Assembly: GCA_964448395.1 (NCBI GenBank)
Contig: CAYUWM010000019.1
Location: 1 to 26,124 of the forward strand
Reading direction: 5' to 3'
From: CAYUWM01 sp964448395
GTDB lineage: Bacteria; Chloroflexota; Dehalococcoidia; E44-bin15
DNA: 26,124 nucleotides
The translations under genes were made by a program, and so were the position numbers. Shown piece by piece: positions 6,454-15,130 of the stretch. The notes under the pieces are model-generated. The model saw nothing but the letters and a program-made list of their open reading frames with translations. It was not told the DNA's origin and made no database searches. Position 1 is the stretch's first letter. Every line of letters starts with the position of its first letter.

Positions 6454-9400
6454 GTTGTGGGGGTAGTCTGCAGGGATGTCGTGAGATAATCCGGCAACGG
6501 TTGTACTGAGAATGTCTGCTCTTCGTTTTGCAGGGAGGCAGCCACCGCCTTTATAGTATCCAGCGAGGTGAAGCAGGGTATGCGCTTCTCCACTGCGGCA
6601 CGGCGTATCTCGAAGCCGTCGCTGAGAGGCCCGCGCTCGCCGGTCACGGTATTGACCACTGCACCCAGGGTCCCGTCACGGATTATATCGATAATATTAG
6701 GATAGCCCTCGCTCAGCTTCTTGCTGATGAACGTTACCGGTATCCCCACACCTTCTATCATCGTCGCCGTGCCCTCCGTAGCGTACAGCTTAAAGCCAAG
6801 TTTATGCAGTTGTTTAATTATAGGAAGGGCTTCGGGCTTGTTCTTGTCAGCAATACTCAAAAGTATTGCGCCCCCCCGGATCGGCATCAGGTCCGCTGCC
6901 AGTAATGCCTTCGCCAGAGCTGCTTCGAAAGTGTAGTCTACGCCCATTACCTCGCCGGTGGACTTCATCTCGGGGCCGAGATAATAATCCACACCGCTCA
7001 GCTTCGACATTGAAAATACCGGCGCCTTGACGGCCACCAGCCCCTGCGATGGCCACAGGCCGGTATCGTATCCCTGCTCCTGAAGGTTGGCTCCTAGCAT
7101 CACCTTTGTGGCTACCTGTACCATTGGAACACCGGTGACTTTGCTGATAAATGGTACTGTCCTGCTGGCGCGGGGGTTGACCTCCAGAACGAAGACTGAC
7201 GAATCGCCTTGCTCATTGGGCATGATCACGTACTGGATGTTCATCAACCCCTTCATCTGGAGCGCGATGCCAATCGTGACAGAATATTCAACGATGGTGT
7301 CTATCTCCTGGAGGGTAAGGTTTATCCCGGGGTATACCGCCATCGAATCCCCGCTGTGAACCCCCGCCCGCTCAATGTGCTCCATGATCCCGGGAATCAG
7401 CACCCGCTCTCCATCGCATATGGCGTCAACCTCCACCTCCTTGCCCTCCAGGTACTTATCTATAAGCACCGGGTGCCGGGTGTTTAGCTCAATGGCCCGT
7501 TTCATATATTGAATTAGCTCCGTAGCGTTGTTCACTATCTCCATGGCGCGGCCACCCAGCACGTAGCTCGGACGCACCAGCACCGGGTATTCGATTGTCT
7601 GGGCTATATTCAGCGCCCCTTCGATATCGGTCGCCGTGCCTCCCGGGGGCTGGGGGATGCCCAGCCGGTTCATCAGGTCCTCGAAGCGGTAGCGGTCCTC
7701 CGCCTGATCGATAGACTCCGCACTGGAGCCGATTATGGGCATTCCGCCCTGCGACAGCGTCTCCACCAAGTTGATGGCGGTCTGACCACCGAACTGGACT
7801 ATCGATGGCGGCGCCCCGGCCCCATTGCCCGCCTCATTCTCCAGTATGTCCAGCACGCTCTCCGCGTCCAAGGCCTCGAAATAGAGCCGGTCCGAGGTAT
7901 CGAAGTCAGTGGACACGGTCTCCGGATTGGAGTTGATGATGATGCTCTTGCACCCCGATTCCTGCAGGGCCCAGGCGGCGTGCACGCTGCTGTAGTCGAA
8001 CTCGATTCCCTGACCGATGCGGATGGGGCCGGAACCTATTACGACCGCTTTGTTCCCGGCCAAAGGCTCAGCTTCATTCTCCTGTTCATAGGTACTGTAG
8101 AAATAGGCGGTCTCGGCATCGAACTCCGCAGCGCAAGTATCCACCATCTTGTAGACAGGGGTGATCCCCCACTCTTGGCGCAGACTCCGCACTTGTTCAG
8201 CCAACCTGTCAGCCAGGATACCGATCTGCTCATCGGAGAACCCCAACCGTTTCGCTTCCAGCATCAGCTCAGGATTAAGAGATTCCGATAACAGACGCTG
8301 CTCCATCTGTACCAGGTTATTCAACTTGCTGGTGAACCAGAAATCTATTCCGGTCTTTATCGATAGTTCTTCTGGGTTCATGCCGTTACGTAGCGACGCC
8401 ATCAGCGCCCATAGGCGCTGGTCGCTTGGTCCAAGTGGCGGGCCAGCCTCGTCCCACTCGGGGTCCTTCCAATGCAATGACTTGTTTCCTATCTCCAGTG
8501 AGCGTACTGCCTTCTGCAGTGCCGCCTCGAAGGAGCGGTCGATGGCCATTACCTCTCCGGTGGCCTTCATCTGGGTGCCGAGCTTGCGATCGCCCAGCGC
8601 GAACTTGTCGAACGGCCAGCGCGGTATCTTGACCACGCAGTAGTCCAGCGCCGGCTCAAATGACGCCATCGTCCTGCCAGTGACACGGTTCTCTATCTGG
8701 TCCAGGGTTTTGCCCACCGCTATCTTGGCGGCAACCCGCGCTATGGGGTACCCCGTAGCCTTGGATGCCAGAGCTGAGCTGCGGCTCACCCGTGGATTCA
8801 CTTCTATTACGTAGTACGGGGGCAGACCGCTTTCCAGTTTCTTTTTAAACACGTCTCCATTACCACCAGGCGGCCAGTGGTCTGCCAGCTTCTGATGCGG
8901 AGCTAAAGCCAGCTGTACGTTGCATCCACCCTCAACGCCCAGTGCCTTTATGATGTTGAGGCTTACCGAGCGCAGCATCTGGTATTCCTTATCGGTCAGC
9001 GTCTGTGAAGGGGCTACTACGATGCTGTCGCCGGTGTGTACCCCCATGGGGTCAATGTTCTCCATATTGCAAACGGTGATGCAGTTACCGTTGCCGTCCC
9101 GCATCACCTCGTACTCGATCTCCTTCCAGCCGACGACGCTTTGCTCGACAAGTATCTGATGCGCCGGGCTTGCCGCCAAGCCTGCGGTGGCGATGAGCTT
9201 GAATTGTTGCATGGAGGATGCATGGCCGCCCCCGGTACCCCCCAGCGTGTAGGCCGGGCGTACCACCACCGGCAGCCCGATAGCCTCCACTGCATCCTGT
9301 GCTTCTCTGGTATTCGTCGCGATGTAGCTCAGCGGAACTGGCTCGCCTATATCTTCAAGCATGCGCTTGAACAGCTCACGATCTTCCGCCCTCTCGATAG

Positions 9401-9755
9401 TCTCTATCGGCGTGCCCAGCGGCCGCACATTGTATCTCTGCAGGACGCCTGCCTTGGACAGGTCCACCGCCAGGTTGAGGCCGGTCTGCCCCCCCAGCGT
9501 CGGCAGCAAGCCATCGGGACGCTCCCGCTCGATGATGCGGGTGATAACGTCTACCGTCAGCGGCTCGATGTACACGATATCGGCTATACCCTCATCGGTC
9601 ATGATGGTTGCCGGGTTGGAGTTCACCAGCACTGTGGTAATGCCTTCTTCACGCAGCGCCTTGCAGGCCTGCGTGCCGGCGTAGTCGAACTCCGCCGCCT
9701 GCCCGATAACGATGGGCCCCGAGCCGATGACAAGGACCTTACTGATATTCGACAT
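6450..9755 (-). CDS. carB: Carbamoyl-phosphate synthase large subunit
   Basis: 1101 residues with two duplicated ATP-grasp halves. The first begins VLVIGSGPIVIGQAAEFDYA; the second begins near residue 575 with VVIGSGPIRIGQGIEFDYS. YVIEVNPRVSRSSALASKA and FVLEVNPRASRTVPFISKV mark the metal-binding strand in each half. The last 140 residues or so form the MGS-like allosteric domain, including GFKLYATEGTATMIE and NTVTGERGPLSDGFEIRRAA. It makes carbamoyl phosphate for arginine and pyrimidine synthesis using ammonia channelled from CarA. About 20 extra residues (near 288-310, APHQKLADHWPPGG and following) interrupt the segment before YVIEVNPR compared with the E. coli enzyme. The ATG follows AAGGGAG and lies 8 nt after carA. 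The gene runs into the amt promoter region with no terminator seen. Confidence 0.97.
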   Translation of the reverse strand: MSNISKVLVIGSGPIVIGQAAEFDYAGTQACKALREEGITTVLVNSNPATIMTDEGIADIVYIEPLTVDVITRIIERERPDGLLPTLGGQTGLNLAVDLSKAGVLQRYNVRPLGTPIETIERAEDRELFKRMLEDIGEPVPLSYIATNTREAQDAVEAIGLPVVVRPAYTLGGTGGGHASSMQQFKLIATAGLAASPAHQILVEQSVVGWKEIEYEVMRDGNGNCITVCNMENIDPMGVHTGDSIVVAPSQTLTDKEYQMLRSVSLNIIKALGVEGGCNVQLALAPHQKLADHWPPGGNGDVFKKKLESGLPPYYVIEVNPRVSRSSALASKATGYPIARVAAKIAVGKTLDQIENRVTGRTMASFEPALDYCVVKIPRWPFDKFALGDRKLGTQMKATGEVMAIDRSFEAALQKAVRSLEIGNKSLHWKDPEWDEAGPPLGPSDQRLWALMASLRNGMNPEELSIKTGIDFWFTSKLNNLVQMEQRLLSESLNPELMLEAKRLGFSDEQIGILADRLAEQVRSLRQEWGITPVYKMVDTCAAEFDAETAYFYSTYEQENEAEPLAGNKAVVIGSGPIRIGQGIEFDYSSVHAAWALQESGCKSIIINSNPETVSTDFDTSDRLYFEALDAESVLDILENEAGNGAGAPPSIVQFGGQTAINLVETLSQGGMPIIGSSAESIDQAEDRYRFEDLMNRLGIPQPPGGTATDIEGALNIAQTIEYPVLVRPSYVLGGRAMEIVNNATELIQYMKRAIELNTRHPVLIDKYLEGKEVEVDAICDGERVLIPGIMEHIERAGVHSGDSMAVYPGINLTLQEIDTIVEYSVTIGIALQMKGLMNIQYVIMPNEQGDSSVFVLEVNPRASRTVPFISKVTGVPMVQVATKVMLGANLQEQGYDTGLWPSQGLVAVKAPVFSMSKLSGVDYYLGPEMKSTGEVMGVDYTFEAALAKALLAADLMPIRGGAILLSIADKNKPEALPIIKQLHKLGFKLYATEGTATMIEGVGIPVTFISKKLSEGYPNIIDIIRDGTLGAVVNTVTGERGPLSDGFEIRRAAVEKRIPCFTSLDTIKAVAASLQNEEQTFSVQPLPDYLTTSLQTTPTT

Positions 9756-9763
9756 CTTCTCCC

Positions 9764-10846
9764 TTAACCATGTTCGGACTCTATCATCTCCACGAAGTGC
9801 TCGAAGGCATCCACGCTGTCATGCGGTCCTGGTGATGCCTCCGAGTGGTACTGGATGCCGAAAATCGGCAGTTCGCGGTGGCGTATACCCTCCACCGTGC
9901 CGTCGTTGTTATTGATCTGGGTCAGTTCCAGTTCGACCCCTATTGTGTCCGCGTCCACCGCGTACCCGTGGTTCTGGGCGGTTATGCGCACCCGGCCATT
10001 CAGGTCTCGCACCGGCTGGTTGCCCCCCCTGTGGCCGAATTTCAGCTTGAATGTATTGGCTCCAAAGGCACGCGCCAGCAGCTGATGCCCCAGGCATATG
10101 CCCATGATGGGCTTCTTGCCGATCAGCCCACGTACAGTGTCTACTATATAGCCCAACAGTTCGGGATCACCGGGTCCCGGAGAAAGCAGTATCCCGTCCG
10201 GCCGGAGGGCTAGTATATCCCGCGCCGACGTAGTCGATGGAACGATGGTGCAGGCACACCCCAGCAGGCTGAGGTAGCGCATGATGCTGAACTTGACCCC
10301 GCAGTCCAATACGACGATGTGATACTTAGAATTCCCTATCGAACTCCACTGGTAGGGCTTGTCGGTGGTAACCTGCTTTACGAAGTCTATATCGTCGTAG
10401 CGCGGCAGCTTTCCGAGCTTCTCGAGGGCATCTTGCGGGGGCTCACTGGTGATTATGCCCATCATCACCCCTGCCGAGCGCAGACGGCGAGTTATCGCCC
10501 GCGTGTCCACACCGGCCAGGCCGGGGATGCCATTCGCTACAAGATAATCGTGAAGTATGGAGATACTCTGCGAGTGGCTCGGCAGCCGGCACTCCTCCCG
10601 GACCACGAACCCCGTCACCTGGATGCGGTTTGATTGGAAATCCTCTTTGTTTATTCCATAGTTCCCCTGTATCGGGTAAGTTGGCATCACGATCTGCCCG
10701 GCGTAGGAGGGATCGGTCAGCATCTCCTGGTACCCGGTCATGCTGGTGTTGAACACCACCTCGCCGGTGACTGAAGTGTCGGCACCAAATGAATAGCCCT
10801 CATAAACGCTGCCGCCTTCGAGGACTAAATACGCCTTTTCGCTCAT
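9764..10846 (-). CDS. carA: Carbamoyl-phosphate synthase small subunit
   Basis: 360 residues. The N-terminal CPSase-specific domain starts AYLVLEGGSVYEGYSFG and carries GEVVFNTSMTGYQEMLTDPS. The C-terminal class I glutamine amidotransferase has the nucleophile cysteine in GICLGHQLLARAFG and the His/Glu of the triad in GIQYHSEASPGP. It releases ammonia from glutamine for CarB. It lies 69 bp after asnB and 8 bp before carB, so all three are probably cotranscribed. No convincing promoter is seen in the 69-bp gap, only a 5-bp inverted repeat (10869-10873/10882-10886). Confidence 0.96.
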   Translation of the reverse strand: MSEKAYLVLEGGSVYEGYSFGADTSVTGEVVFNTSMTGYQEMLTDPSYAGQIVMPTYPIQGNYGINKEDFQSNRIQVTGFVVREECRLPSHSQSISILHDYLVANGIPGLAGVDTRAITRRLRSAGVMMGIITSEPPQDALEKLGKLPRYDDIDFVKQVTTDKPYQWSSIGNSKYHIVVLDCGVKFSIMRYLSLLGCACTIVPSTTSARDILALRPDGILLSPGPGDPELLGYIVDTVRGLIGKKPIMGICLGHQLLARAFGANTFKLKFGHRGGNQPVRDLNGRVRITAQNHGYAVDADTIGVELELTQINNNDGTVEGIRHRELPIFGIQYHSEASPGPHDSVDAFEHFVEMIESEHG

Positions 10847-10915
10847 TCTCAGCTCGCTTCATCTGTCTGGTGATTAATGTTTCACCTGTATCCTTTTACG
10901 CAAATCATATCTACC

Positions 10916-12517
10916 TCAATCCTCTTCCCACGTATGCTTGAGGTCGCCATCCACGGTGCCCTTTACTTTCTCCCTCTCCTCGGCGAAATCGAAGCCGGTC
11001 CAGATACCGATAGAACCCAGCACCGAGTTCTGGGGATGGTATTTTCGGAAGATTTTAAAATAGTATGCCGCCTCCCGGCTGTTTATTGTTGCCTTGGGAT
11101 TCTCGGCCTTGATGCGCTCGAACTCCTCTTCACTCATCTCGCTGTGGGCCAGTTTTTCTCCCAGATCCTCACACCCCGCCCCCTGAGTATACTGGACCTT
11201 ATACCGCCACAGTATTTCATCGGGGAGGTATCCGGTGTCCTGAAAGGCCATGCGCAGGATCCACTTCTCGATCTTGTCTCCCACATATTCGGACTCACGA
11301 ATCTTGAGTTCAGGAGGGATCTTCATGGAAAGGTCAACCATCTCGACATCAAGGAAAGGCACTCTCAATTCCAGGCTGAAGTACATACCCATGCGATCTG
11401 CGCGCTGCAGGTTGATATTGTGCAGGTTGCCGATGCAACGCCTGGCCTCCGCATTCAGCTTATCCACGGGGTAGTGTTTCATATAATGGTAGCCGGCGAA
11501 TAACTCATCTGCACCCTCACCGGTGAGGACTACGGTAACGTGTTCCGCAGCACACTTGCAGGTGAAGTAGCAGGGGACGGCACAGCGCACCAGCGACGGG
11601 TCATAGCTTTCCAGCTTTCGGATGACTTCAGGCAACGCTTCGTAGTAATCCTCTTCGGTGAAGATCATCTCGTGGTGCGTTGAACCTATGTGTTCGGCTG
11701 CGATGCGTGAGGCCTTGAGGTCATCGCTTTCATCGCCATGCTCGTCCTTCATACCCACGACGAAGGTATGCAGGTGGGGGATATCCTCAGCGGCGATGGC
11801 GGCCACCAAGCTGCTGTCCAAGCCACCGCTGCAGAAAGCACCGACATGTATCTCTTTATCCGAGAGCAGCCTCTTCTTTACCGCGCGGATGAAGGTGTCG
11901 CGGATTTGCTCACAGGCCTCGTCCACATCTGTTAACAGGTGATCTTCGATCGGAGGGATTTCATAGTACTGCACGAATCCATCTCTCGGTGTGTAGTAGT
12001 GACCAGCAGGGAATTCATACACTTCTTCCACCCCGGCCAAGCTCATGGCGCTCAACTCGGAGGCGAAATAGAGGTTGCCATCAATGTAGCCATAGTATAG
12101 GGGCTTGATGCCAATAGGGTCCCGCGCCAGCATGAAATCCTCCCCATCGAAGATAGCGAAGGCGAACATGCCGTCCAGTTCCCTGACACACTCAGGTCCC
12201 TTTTCGCGGTAGAGATGCAGTATCACCTCGGTGTCGGATTCGGTTTTGAACTGGTATTTGGATACGAGCTGCTCTCTCAGCTCCCAGAAGTTGTAGACTT
12301 CACCATTACATATAATCCCTAAGTCGTCGTTACCGTTGGCCAGTATCGGCTGGTGGCCGCGGGCAACATCCACGATTGACAGCCTTGTATGGCCTATAAC
12401 GGTATGGTTGAAGTTGTGGATACCACGGTCGTCCGGCCCGCGATGCGGCATGGCATCCAACATACGATTAATCGTTTTTACATCATCTATTCCAATACAT
12501 CCTGCTATTCCACACAT
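10916..12517 (-). CDS. asnB: Asparagine synthetase (glutamine-hydrolysing)
   Basis: 533 residues. MCGIAGCIGI exposes the N-terminal nucleophile C2 after methionine removal. MPHRGPDDRG, TRLSIVD and CNGEVYNFWELR complete the class II amidotransferase domain. The synthetase domain carries the PP-loop FCSGGLDSSLVAA near residue 230, plus LTGEGADELFAGY and LELRVPFLDVEMVDL. It transfers the amide nitrogen of glutamine to aspartate. The length and the helical C-terminus resemble E. coli-type AsnB. The ATG follows AGAAGG with an 8-nt gap. A 126-bp space separates it from the GlnR-like gene and contains a plausible promoter, so it may be transcribed both by read-through and on its own. Confidence 0.95.
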   Translation of the reverse strand: MCGIAGCIGIDDVKTINRMLDAMPHRGPDDRGIHNFNHTVIGHTRLSIVDVARGHQPILANGNDDLGIICNGEVYNFWELREQLVSKYQFKTESDTEVILHLYREKGPECVRELDGMFAFAIFDGEDFMLARDPIGIKPLYYGYIDGNLYFASELSAMSLAGVEEVYEFPAGHYYTPRDGFVQYYEIPPIEDHLLTDVDEACEQIRDTFIRAVKKRLLSDKEIHVGAFCSGGLDSSLVAAIAAEDIPHLHTFVVGMKDEHGDESDDLKASRIAAEHIGSTHHEMIFTEEDYYEALPEVIRKLESYDPSLVRCAVPCYFTCKCAAEHVTVVLTGEGADELFAGYHYMKHYPVDKLNAEARRCIGNLHNINLQRADRMGMYFSLELRVPFLDVEMVDLSMKIPPELKIRESEYVGDKIEKWILRMAFQDTGYLPDEILWRYKVQYTQGAGCEDLGEKLAHSEMSEEEFERIKAENPKATINSREAAYYFKIFRKYHPQNSVLGSIGIWTGFDFAEEREKVKGTVDGDLKHTWEED

Positions 12518-12544
12518 GAGTTAAACCTTCTTTCCAAGTGTACT

Positions 12545-12573
12545 GTTTTATGAATATATATGCATCGGGTCAA
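12545..12573 (-). promoter_or_regulatory. Candidate promoter of asnB
   Basis: On the minus strand TTGACC (12573-12568) and TAAAAC (12550-12545) are 17 bp apart, in an AT-rich stretch ahead of the asnB ribosome-binding site. The -35 is good and the -10 is weak. Confidence 0.35.
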
Positions 12574-12577
12574 GGGT

Positions 12578-12593
12578 AGTCGCCTAAGCGACT
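12578..12593. repeat. Inverted repeat just upstream of the asnB -35 box
   Basis: AGTCGC and GCGACT, perfect 6-bp arms, enclose CTAA. It lies 4 bp upstream of the candidate -35 element and about 50 bp after the end of the GlnR-like gene. No T tract follows, so an operator is as likely as a hairpin terminator. Confidence 0.4.
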
Positions 12594-12643
12594 TCTGAAC
12601 ATTCTCTTACGCAATGTGTGCGTATTGTGTAGAGGTGTTCGAT

Positions 12644-13324
12644 TCAGCATTCCTTACCGTTCTCTATGAACCTGTACCCCACATTCCTTACCGTCTCTAT
12701 AAATATATGATTAGCATCCTCCAGCTTGCTCCTCAGCCTGCGCACATGCACGTCTACCGTCCTGTCACCGCCGTAGAAATCATAGCCCCAGACCTTGTTC
12801 AGCAGCGCCTCGCGGGTAAATACGCGGCCCCGGTTGCCCACCAGGAAGCGAAGCAGCTCGTACTCCCTGAAGGTCAGCTCTATCGGCCTTCCACTGATGG
12901 TAACCTCAAACTTGGCTGTATCTATTACCAGATCTCCGTGCCTGATCAACTCACCTATATCACCATGCCCTTTACCGACAGTTCGTTTTATTCTCGCTAT
13001 CACTTCAGACGTATCCCAGGGTTCGACAACGAAGTCATCCACCTTATTGGAGGAATCGAAATAGCGTAGAGAGTTCTTGGATACCAGCGCGATGACGGGG
13101 GAATGCCATTCACTTTTGATCTTCTTTGGCAAGCCCCATATGCTAGAATCGGGCGACACGCCATCGAGCTCTACCAATGCCAGGTCAGGGGGCCTCTTGG
13201 GGGACTGCCACTCCTCCTGCTCATCGTAAGATGCAACCGAGCATATAAAGCCTTTGTCGGAAAGCTCCGCAGCTAGCTCCCTGACATGCTCAGTTTCTGG
13301 AGATACGATTAGTACTCTGCGCAT
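12644..13324 (-). CDS. GlnR-like orphan response regulator with degenerate receiver (OmpR/PhoB-type)
   Basis: 226 residues. The C-terminal winged helix (about 128-222) carries LTFREYELLRFL, GRVFTREALLNKVWGYDF, YGGDRTVDVHVRRLRSKL and ETVRNVGYRFIENG. This is close to actinobacterial GlnR, including the YGG-x-RTVDVHVRRLR stretch. The receiver is atypical: the acidic pocket after strand 1 is lost (LIVSPET instead of a D-D pair), the conserved lysine is replaced by E101 (VVEPWD), and D54 remains at the usual phosphosite (VELDG). GlnR proteins likewise have non-phosphorylated receivers and regulate amt, glnA and glnK. No histidine kinase is nearby. It overlaps the second nrpR by 16 bp and precedes asnB. 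A matching box array lies at 6416-6453. The symbol glnR is plausible but not proven. Confidence 0.85.
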   Translation of the reverse strand: MRRVLIVSPETEHVRELAAELSDKGFICSVASYDEQEEWQSPKRPPDLALVELDGVSPDSSIWGLPKKIKSEWHSPVIALVSKNSLRYFDSSNKVDDFVVEPWDTSEVIARIKRTVGKGHGDIGELIRHGDLVIDTAKFEVTISGRPIELTFREYELLRFLVGNRGRVFTREALLNKVWGYDFYGGDRTVDVHVRRLRSKLEDANHIFIETVRNVGYRFIENGKEC

Positions 13325-14346
13325 TTGGAATCAACCTCAGGCTGTCCTTTAAGCCCCTTATAACTTGCTAGCTGTCTGATATCAATCATTCCGCTCATCG
13401 CGTGAAGCATCACGTTTATACCAGCCTCTATTGCAGCGGCTACCGGGTTTAACCCGCTCTGCAGTACCATACCTACTTTGTTCGGCTCGACTGGTATCTC
13501 ACATACCGACTCATTTGGCTCCCCCAAAATTATTAAGCCTTTAAGCCCGATATTCCCTATCTTCTCAATAACCGATTCGGCCGCGCCCCTGCATAGCGCC
13601 GGTATTTCATGAAAGTGGGCCAGTATCCTTCCGTTTCCCGTACTGGAAGCCAACCTGACTGAAGTTAACTTGCTGATTGCTAATATCTCTATTGGATTTA
13701 AAGAGCAACCGGAGTACTCAATCAGCTCGATAAATCTAACAGGCTCGCCATTCTTGATTTCCAGAACACCTCCAAACCGTGGGTCAAGGGGTATGCCTTC
13801 CTTTAAAAGTGCACCTATTACTGCGATGCTCGATACGGTCGCTAGGCCTACCCTACCGGCAGGTATGACGCCCGCTCCAAGGCCTGCACCGCTGTACGCA
13901 ACGGTTACACGGTCACTGACACAGAAGCCGGCATCGAACGCAATCTGCATGGCATCGACCGCGGCATTCAGGTCAAGCGTGCCAATAATTGAAGTGTTAA
14001 TTGGTAGTTGCCCCGAACCATTACCAGGATCGAGCGTTGACTGATAGGACAGAGCCTTCATCTTGGATGCTATAGACCCCATGCGGTCGCCTACAAGTGC
14101 GCTTTCGAGTTCCTCTATACCTTTGGGTGTGATTGATCTGCCGTCCCTTCTGCCTTCGAATCTGGTCAGCCCCCTCTCGTCCATCAGCTTCAGATGATAA
14201 CGGACAGTACGCTCACATAGGTTTATCCCCTGCAGCCCGAGGCGATCGGCAATGGCACGCCCGCCCAACGGCTCCCTGGATGCATTCAGCACCCCCAGGA
14301 TGGCCAGGGTTTTCCGTTCAACCTCGTGATTATCCTGTCCTATCAT
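13309..14346 (-). CDS. nrpR: NrpR-like nitrogen repressor (winged helix plus one DUF128/NRD domain), copy 2
   Basis: 345 residues with the same architecture as the copy at 1947-2981. The winged helix (VERKTLAILGVLNASREPLG, VRYHLKLMDERGLTRFEG, GRSITPKGIEELE) is followed by one NRD domain: PINTSIIGTLDLNA, GFCVSDRVTVAYSG, GLATVSSIAVIGALL, RFGGVLEIKNG and GMVLQSGLNPVAAAIEAG. The recognition-helix regions of the two copies are alike (CERTVRYHLKLMDERG versus SERAVRYHLRIMDERG), so they may share operators or form heteromers. The ATG at 14346 lies 6 nt after AGAGG; a TTG at 14352 is inside that spacing. It is embedded between glutamate synthase and the GlnR-like gene, so two nitrogen regulators of different families are cotranscribed. 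Confidence 0.87.
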   Translation of the reverse strand: MIGQDNHEVERKTLAILGVLNASREPLGGRAIADRLGLQGINLCERTVRYHLKLMDERGLTRFEGRRDGRSITPKGIEELESALVGDRMGSIASKMKALSYQSTLDPGNGSGQLPINTSIIGTLDLNAAVDAMQIAFDAGFCVSDRVTVAYSGAGLGAGVIPAGRVGLATVSSIAVIGALLKEGIPLDPRFGGVLEIKNGEPVRFIELIEYSGCSLNPIEILAISKLTSVRLASSTGNGRILAHFHEIPALCRGAAESVIEKIGNIGLKGLIILGEPNESVCEIPVEPNKVGMVLQSGLNPVAAAIEAGINVMLHAMSGMIDIRQLASYKGLKGQPEVDSKCAEY

Positions 14347-14355
14347 CGTCAACCT

Positions 14356-15129
14356 CTAATAGGCATACAGTCTGCCGTAGGGCCTGAGCCATAGAGGAAA
14401 CAGTTTGATAAACTTATGCTTCAATATCTCATCCAAGCTGTAGCCGAAGTAGTCGGAGAACTGGCCAACGTATTTCTGGAGGTTCGCTTGGTCCTCATCG
14501 TCCAGTTCAGCTACGCCCACTTCCTTACCCAACTGAAACTCCTCAACCGTACCTCTGAGATAGATGACACCGCCGTGCATACCTGTACCAATAAATCTGG
14601 CTTTGTGCTTCTCACCGGCGCCGAGATTCAATCCAAGGAGAATGACGATTCCGCCAGCCATGTACTCTCCGAAGAAGTCCTGTGCGGTGCCTCCTATGAC
14701 CAGAACCGGCTTCTTATCCCCGTATTCCTTCATGTGTATAGCGGCTCGATAGCCGACGTCCTCTCGTATGAAGATCTTGCCGCCGCGCGCCGCCAGGCCG
14801 GTTATATCTCCGGCGTGGCCGTGAACGACAATTTCACCCTCGTTCATGGTATTACCGCAGCCGTCCTGGGCATTCCCGTGGACAACGATCCTGGGGCCGT
14901 CCATGAAGGCCCCTAGGTCATTCCCCGGAACCCCGAATATTTCAAGCTCAACAGGCGCATTCAGGTCCGTACCCAGATATCGCTGACCGTAAACGTTTTG
15001 CAGCTTAATCTTCCTGCTGCCGCTTGATACCAGTTCACGCAGCCGCTCGTTGAGTTCACGGTGCCCCATTCCTGTAGCATCAATCTCTGTAACCCTGTCA
15101 ACCACGGTGTCTGCAAAGTTTCTTGTCAT
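14356..15129 (-). CDS. Archaeal-type glutamate synthase, GXGXG (GltB domain 3) subunit
   Basis: 257 residues forming the right-handed beta-helix that is the C-terminal domain of bacterial GltB but a separate protein in archaea. The repeats are visible as GVPGNDLGAFMDGPRIVVHG, NAQDGCGNTMNEGEIVVHG, HAGDITGLAARGGKIFIRE, GGTAQDFFGEYMAGGIVILL and GTGMHGGVIYLRG. This domain is structural and helps shape the ammonia channel between the glutaminase and FMN domains. The C-terminal tail continues with an aspartate-rich helix. Its ATG follows GGAGATTGAA, one base after the FMN subunit, so the two are translationally coupled. Confidence 0.9.
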   Translation of the reverse strand: MTRNFADTVVDRVTEIDATGMGHRELNERLRELVSSGSRKIKLQNVYGQRYLGTDLNAPVELEIFGVPGNDLGAFMDGPRIVVHGNAQDGCGNTMNEGEIVVHGHAGDITGLAARGGKIFIREDVGYRAAIHMKEYGDKKPVLVIGGTAQDFFGEYMAGGIVILLGLNLGAGEKHKARFIGTGMHGGVIYLRGTVEEFQLGKEVGVAELDDEDQANLQKYVGQFSDYFGYSLDEILKHKFIKLFPLWLRPYGRLYAY

Positions 15130-15130
15130 T

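Noticed and set aside
9036..9767. Plus-strand ORF of 243 residues
   Set aside because: It lies entirely antisense to carB, whose conserved ATP-grasp motifs account for the sequence; it has no recognisable domain.
10869..10886. GGTGA-N8-TCACC inverted repeat between asnB and carA as a terminator or operator
   Set aside because: Only 5-bp arms, no T tract and no convincing promoter beside it.
10877..11503. Plus-strand ORF of 208 residues
   Set aside because: Antisense to asnB, with no ribosome-binding site or family resemblance.
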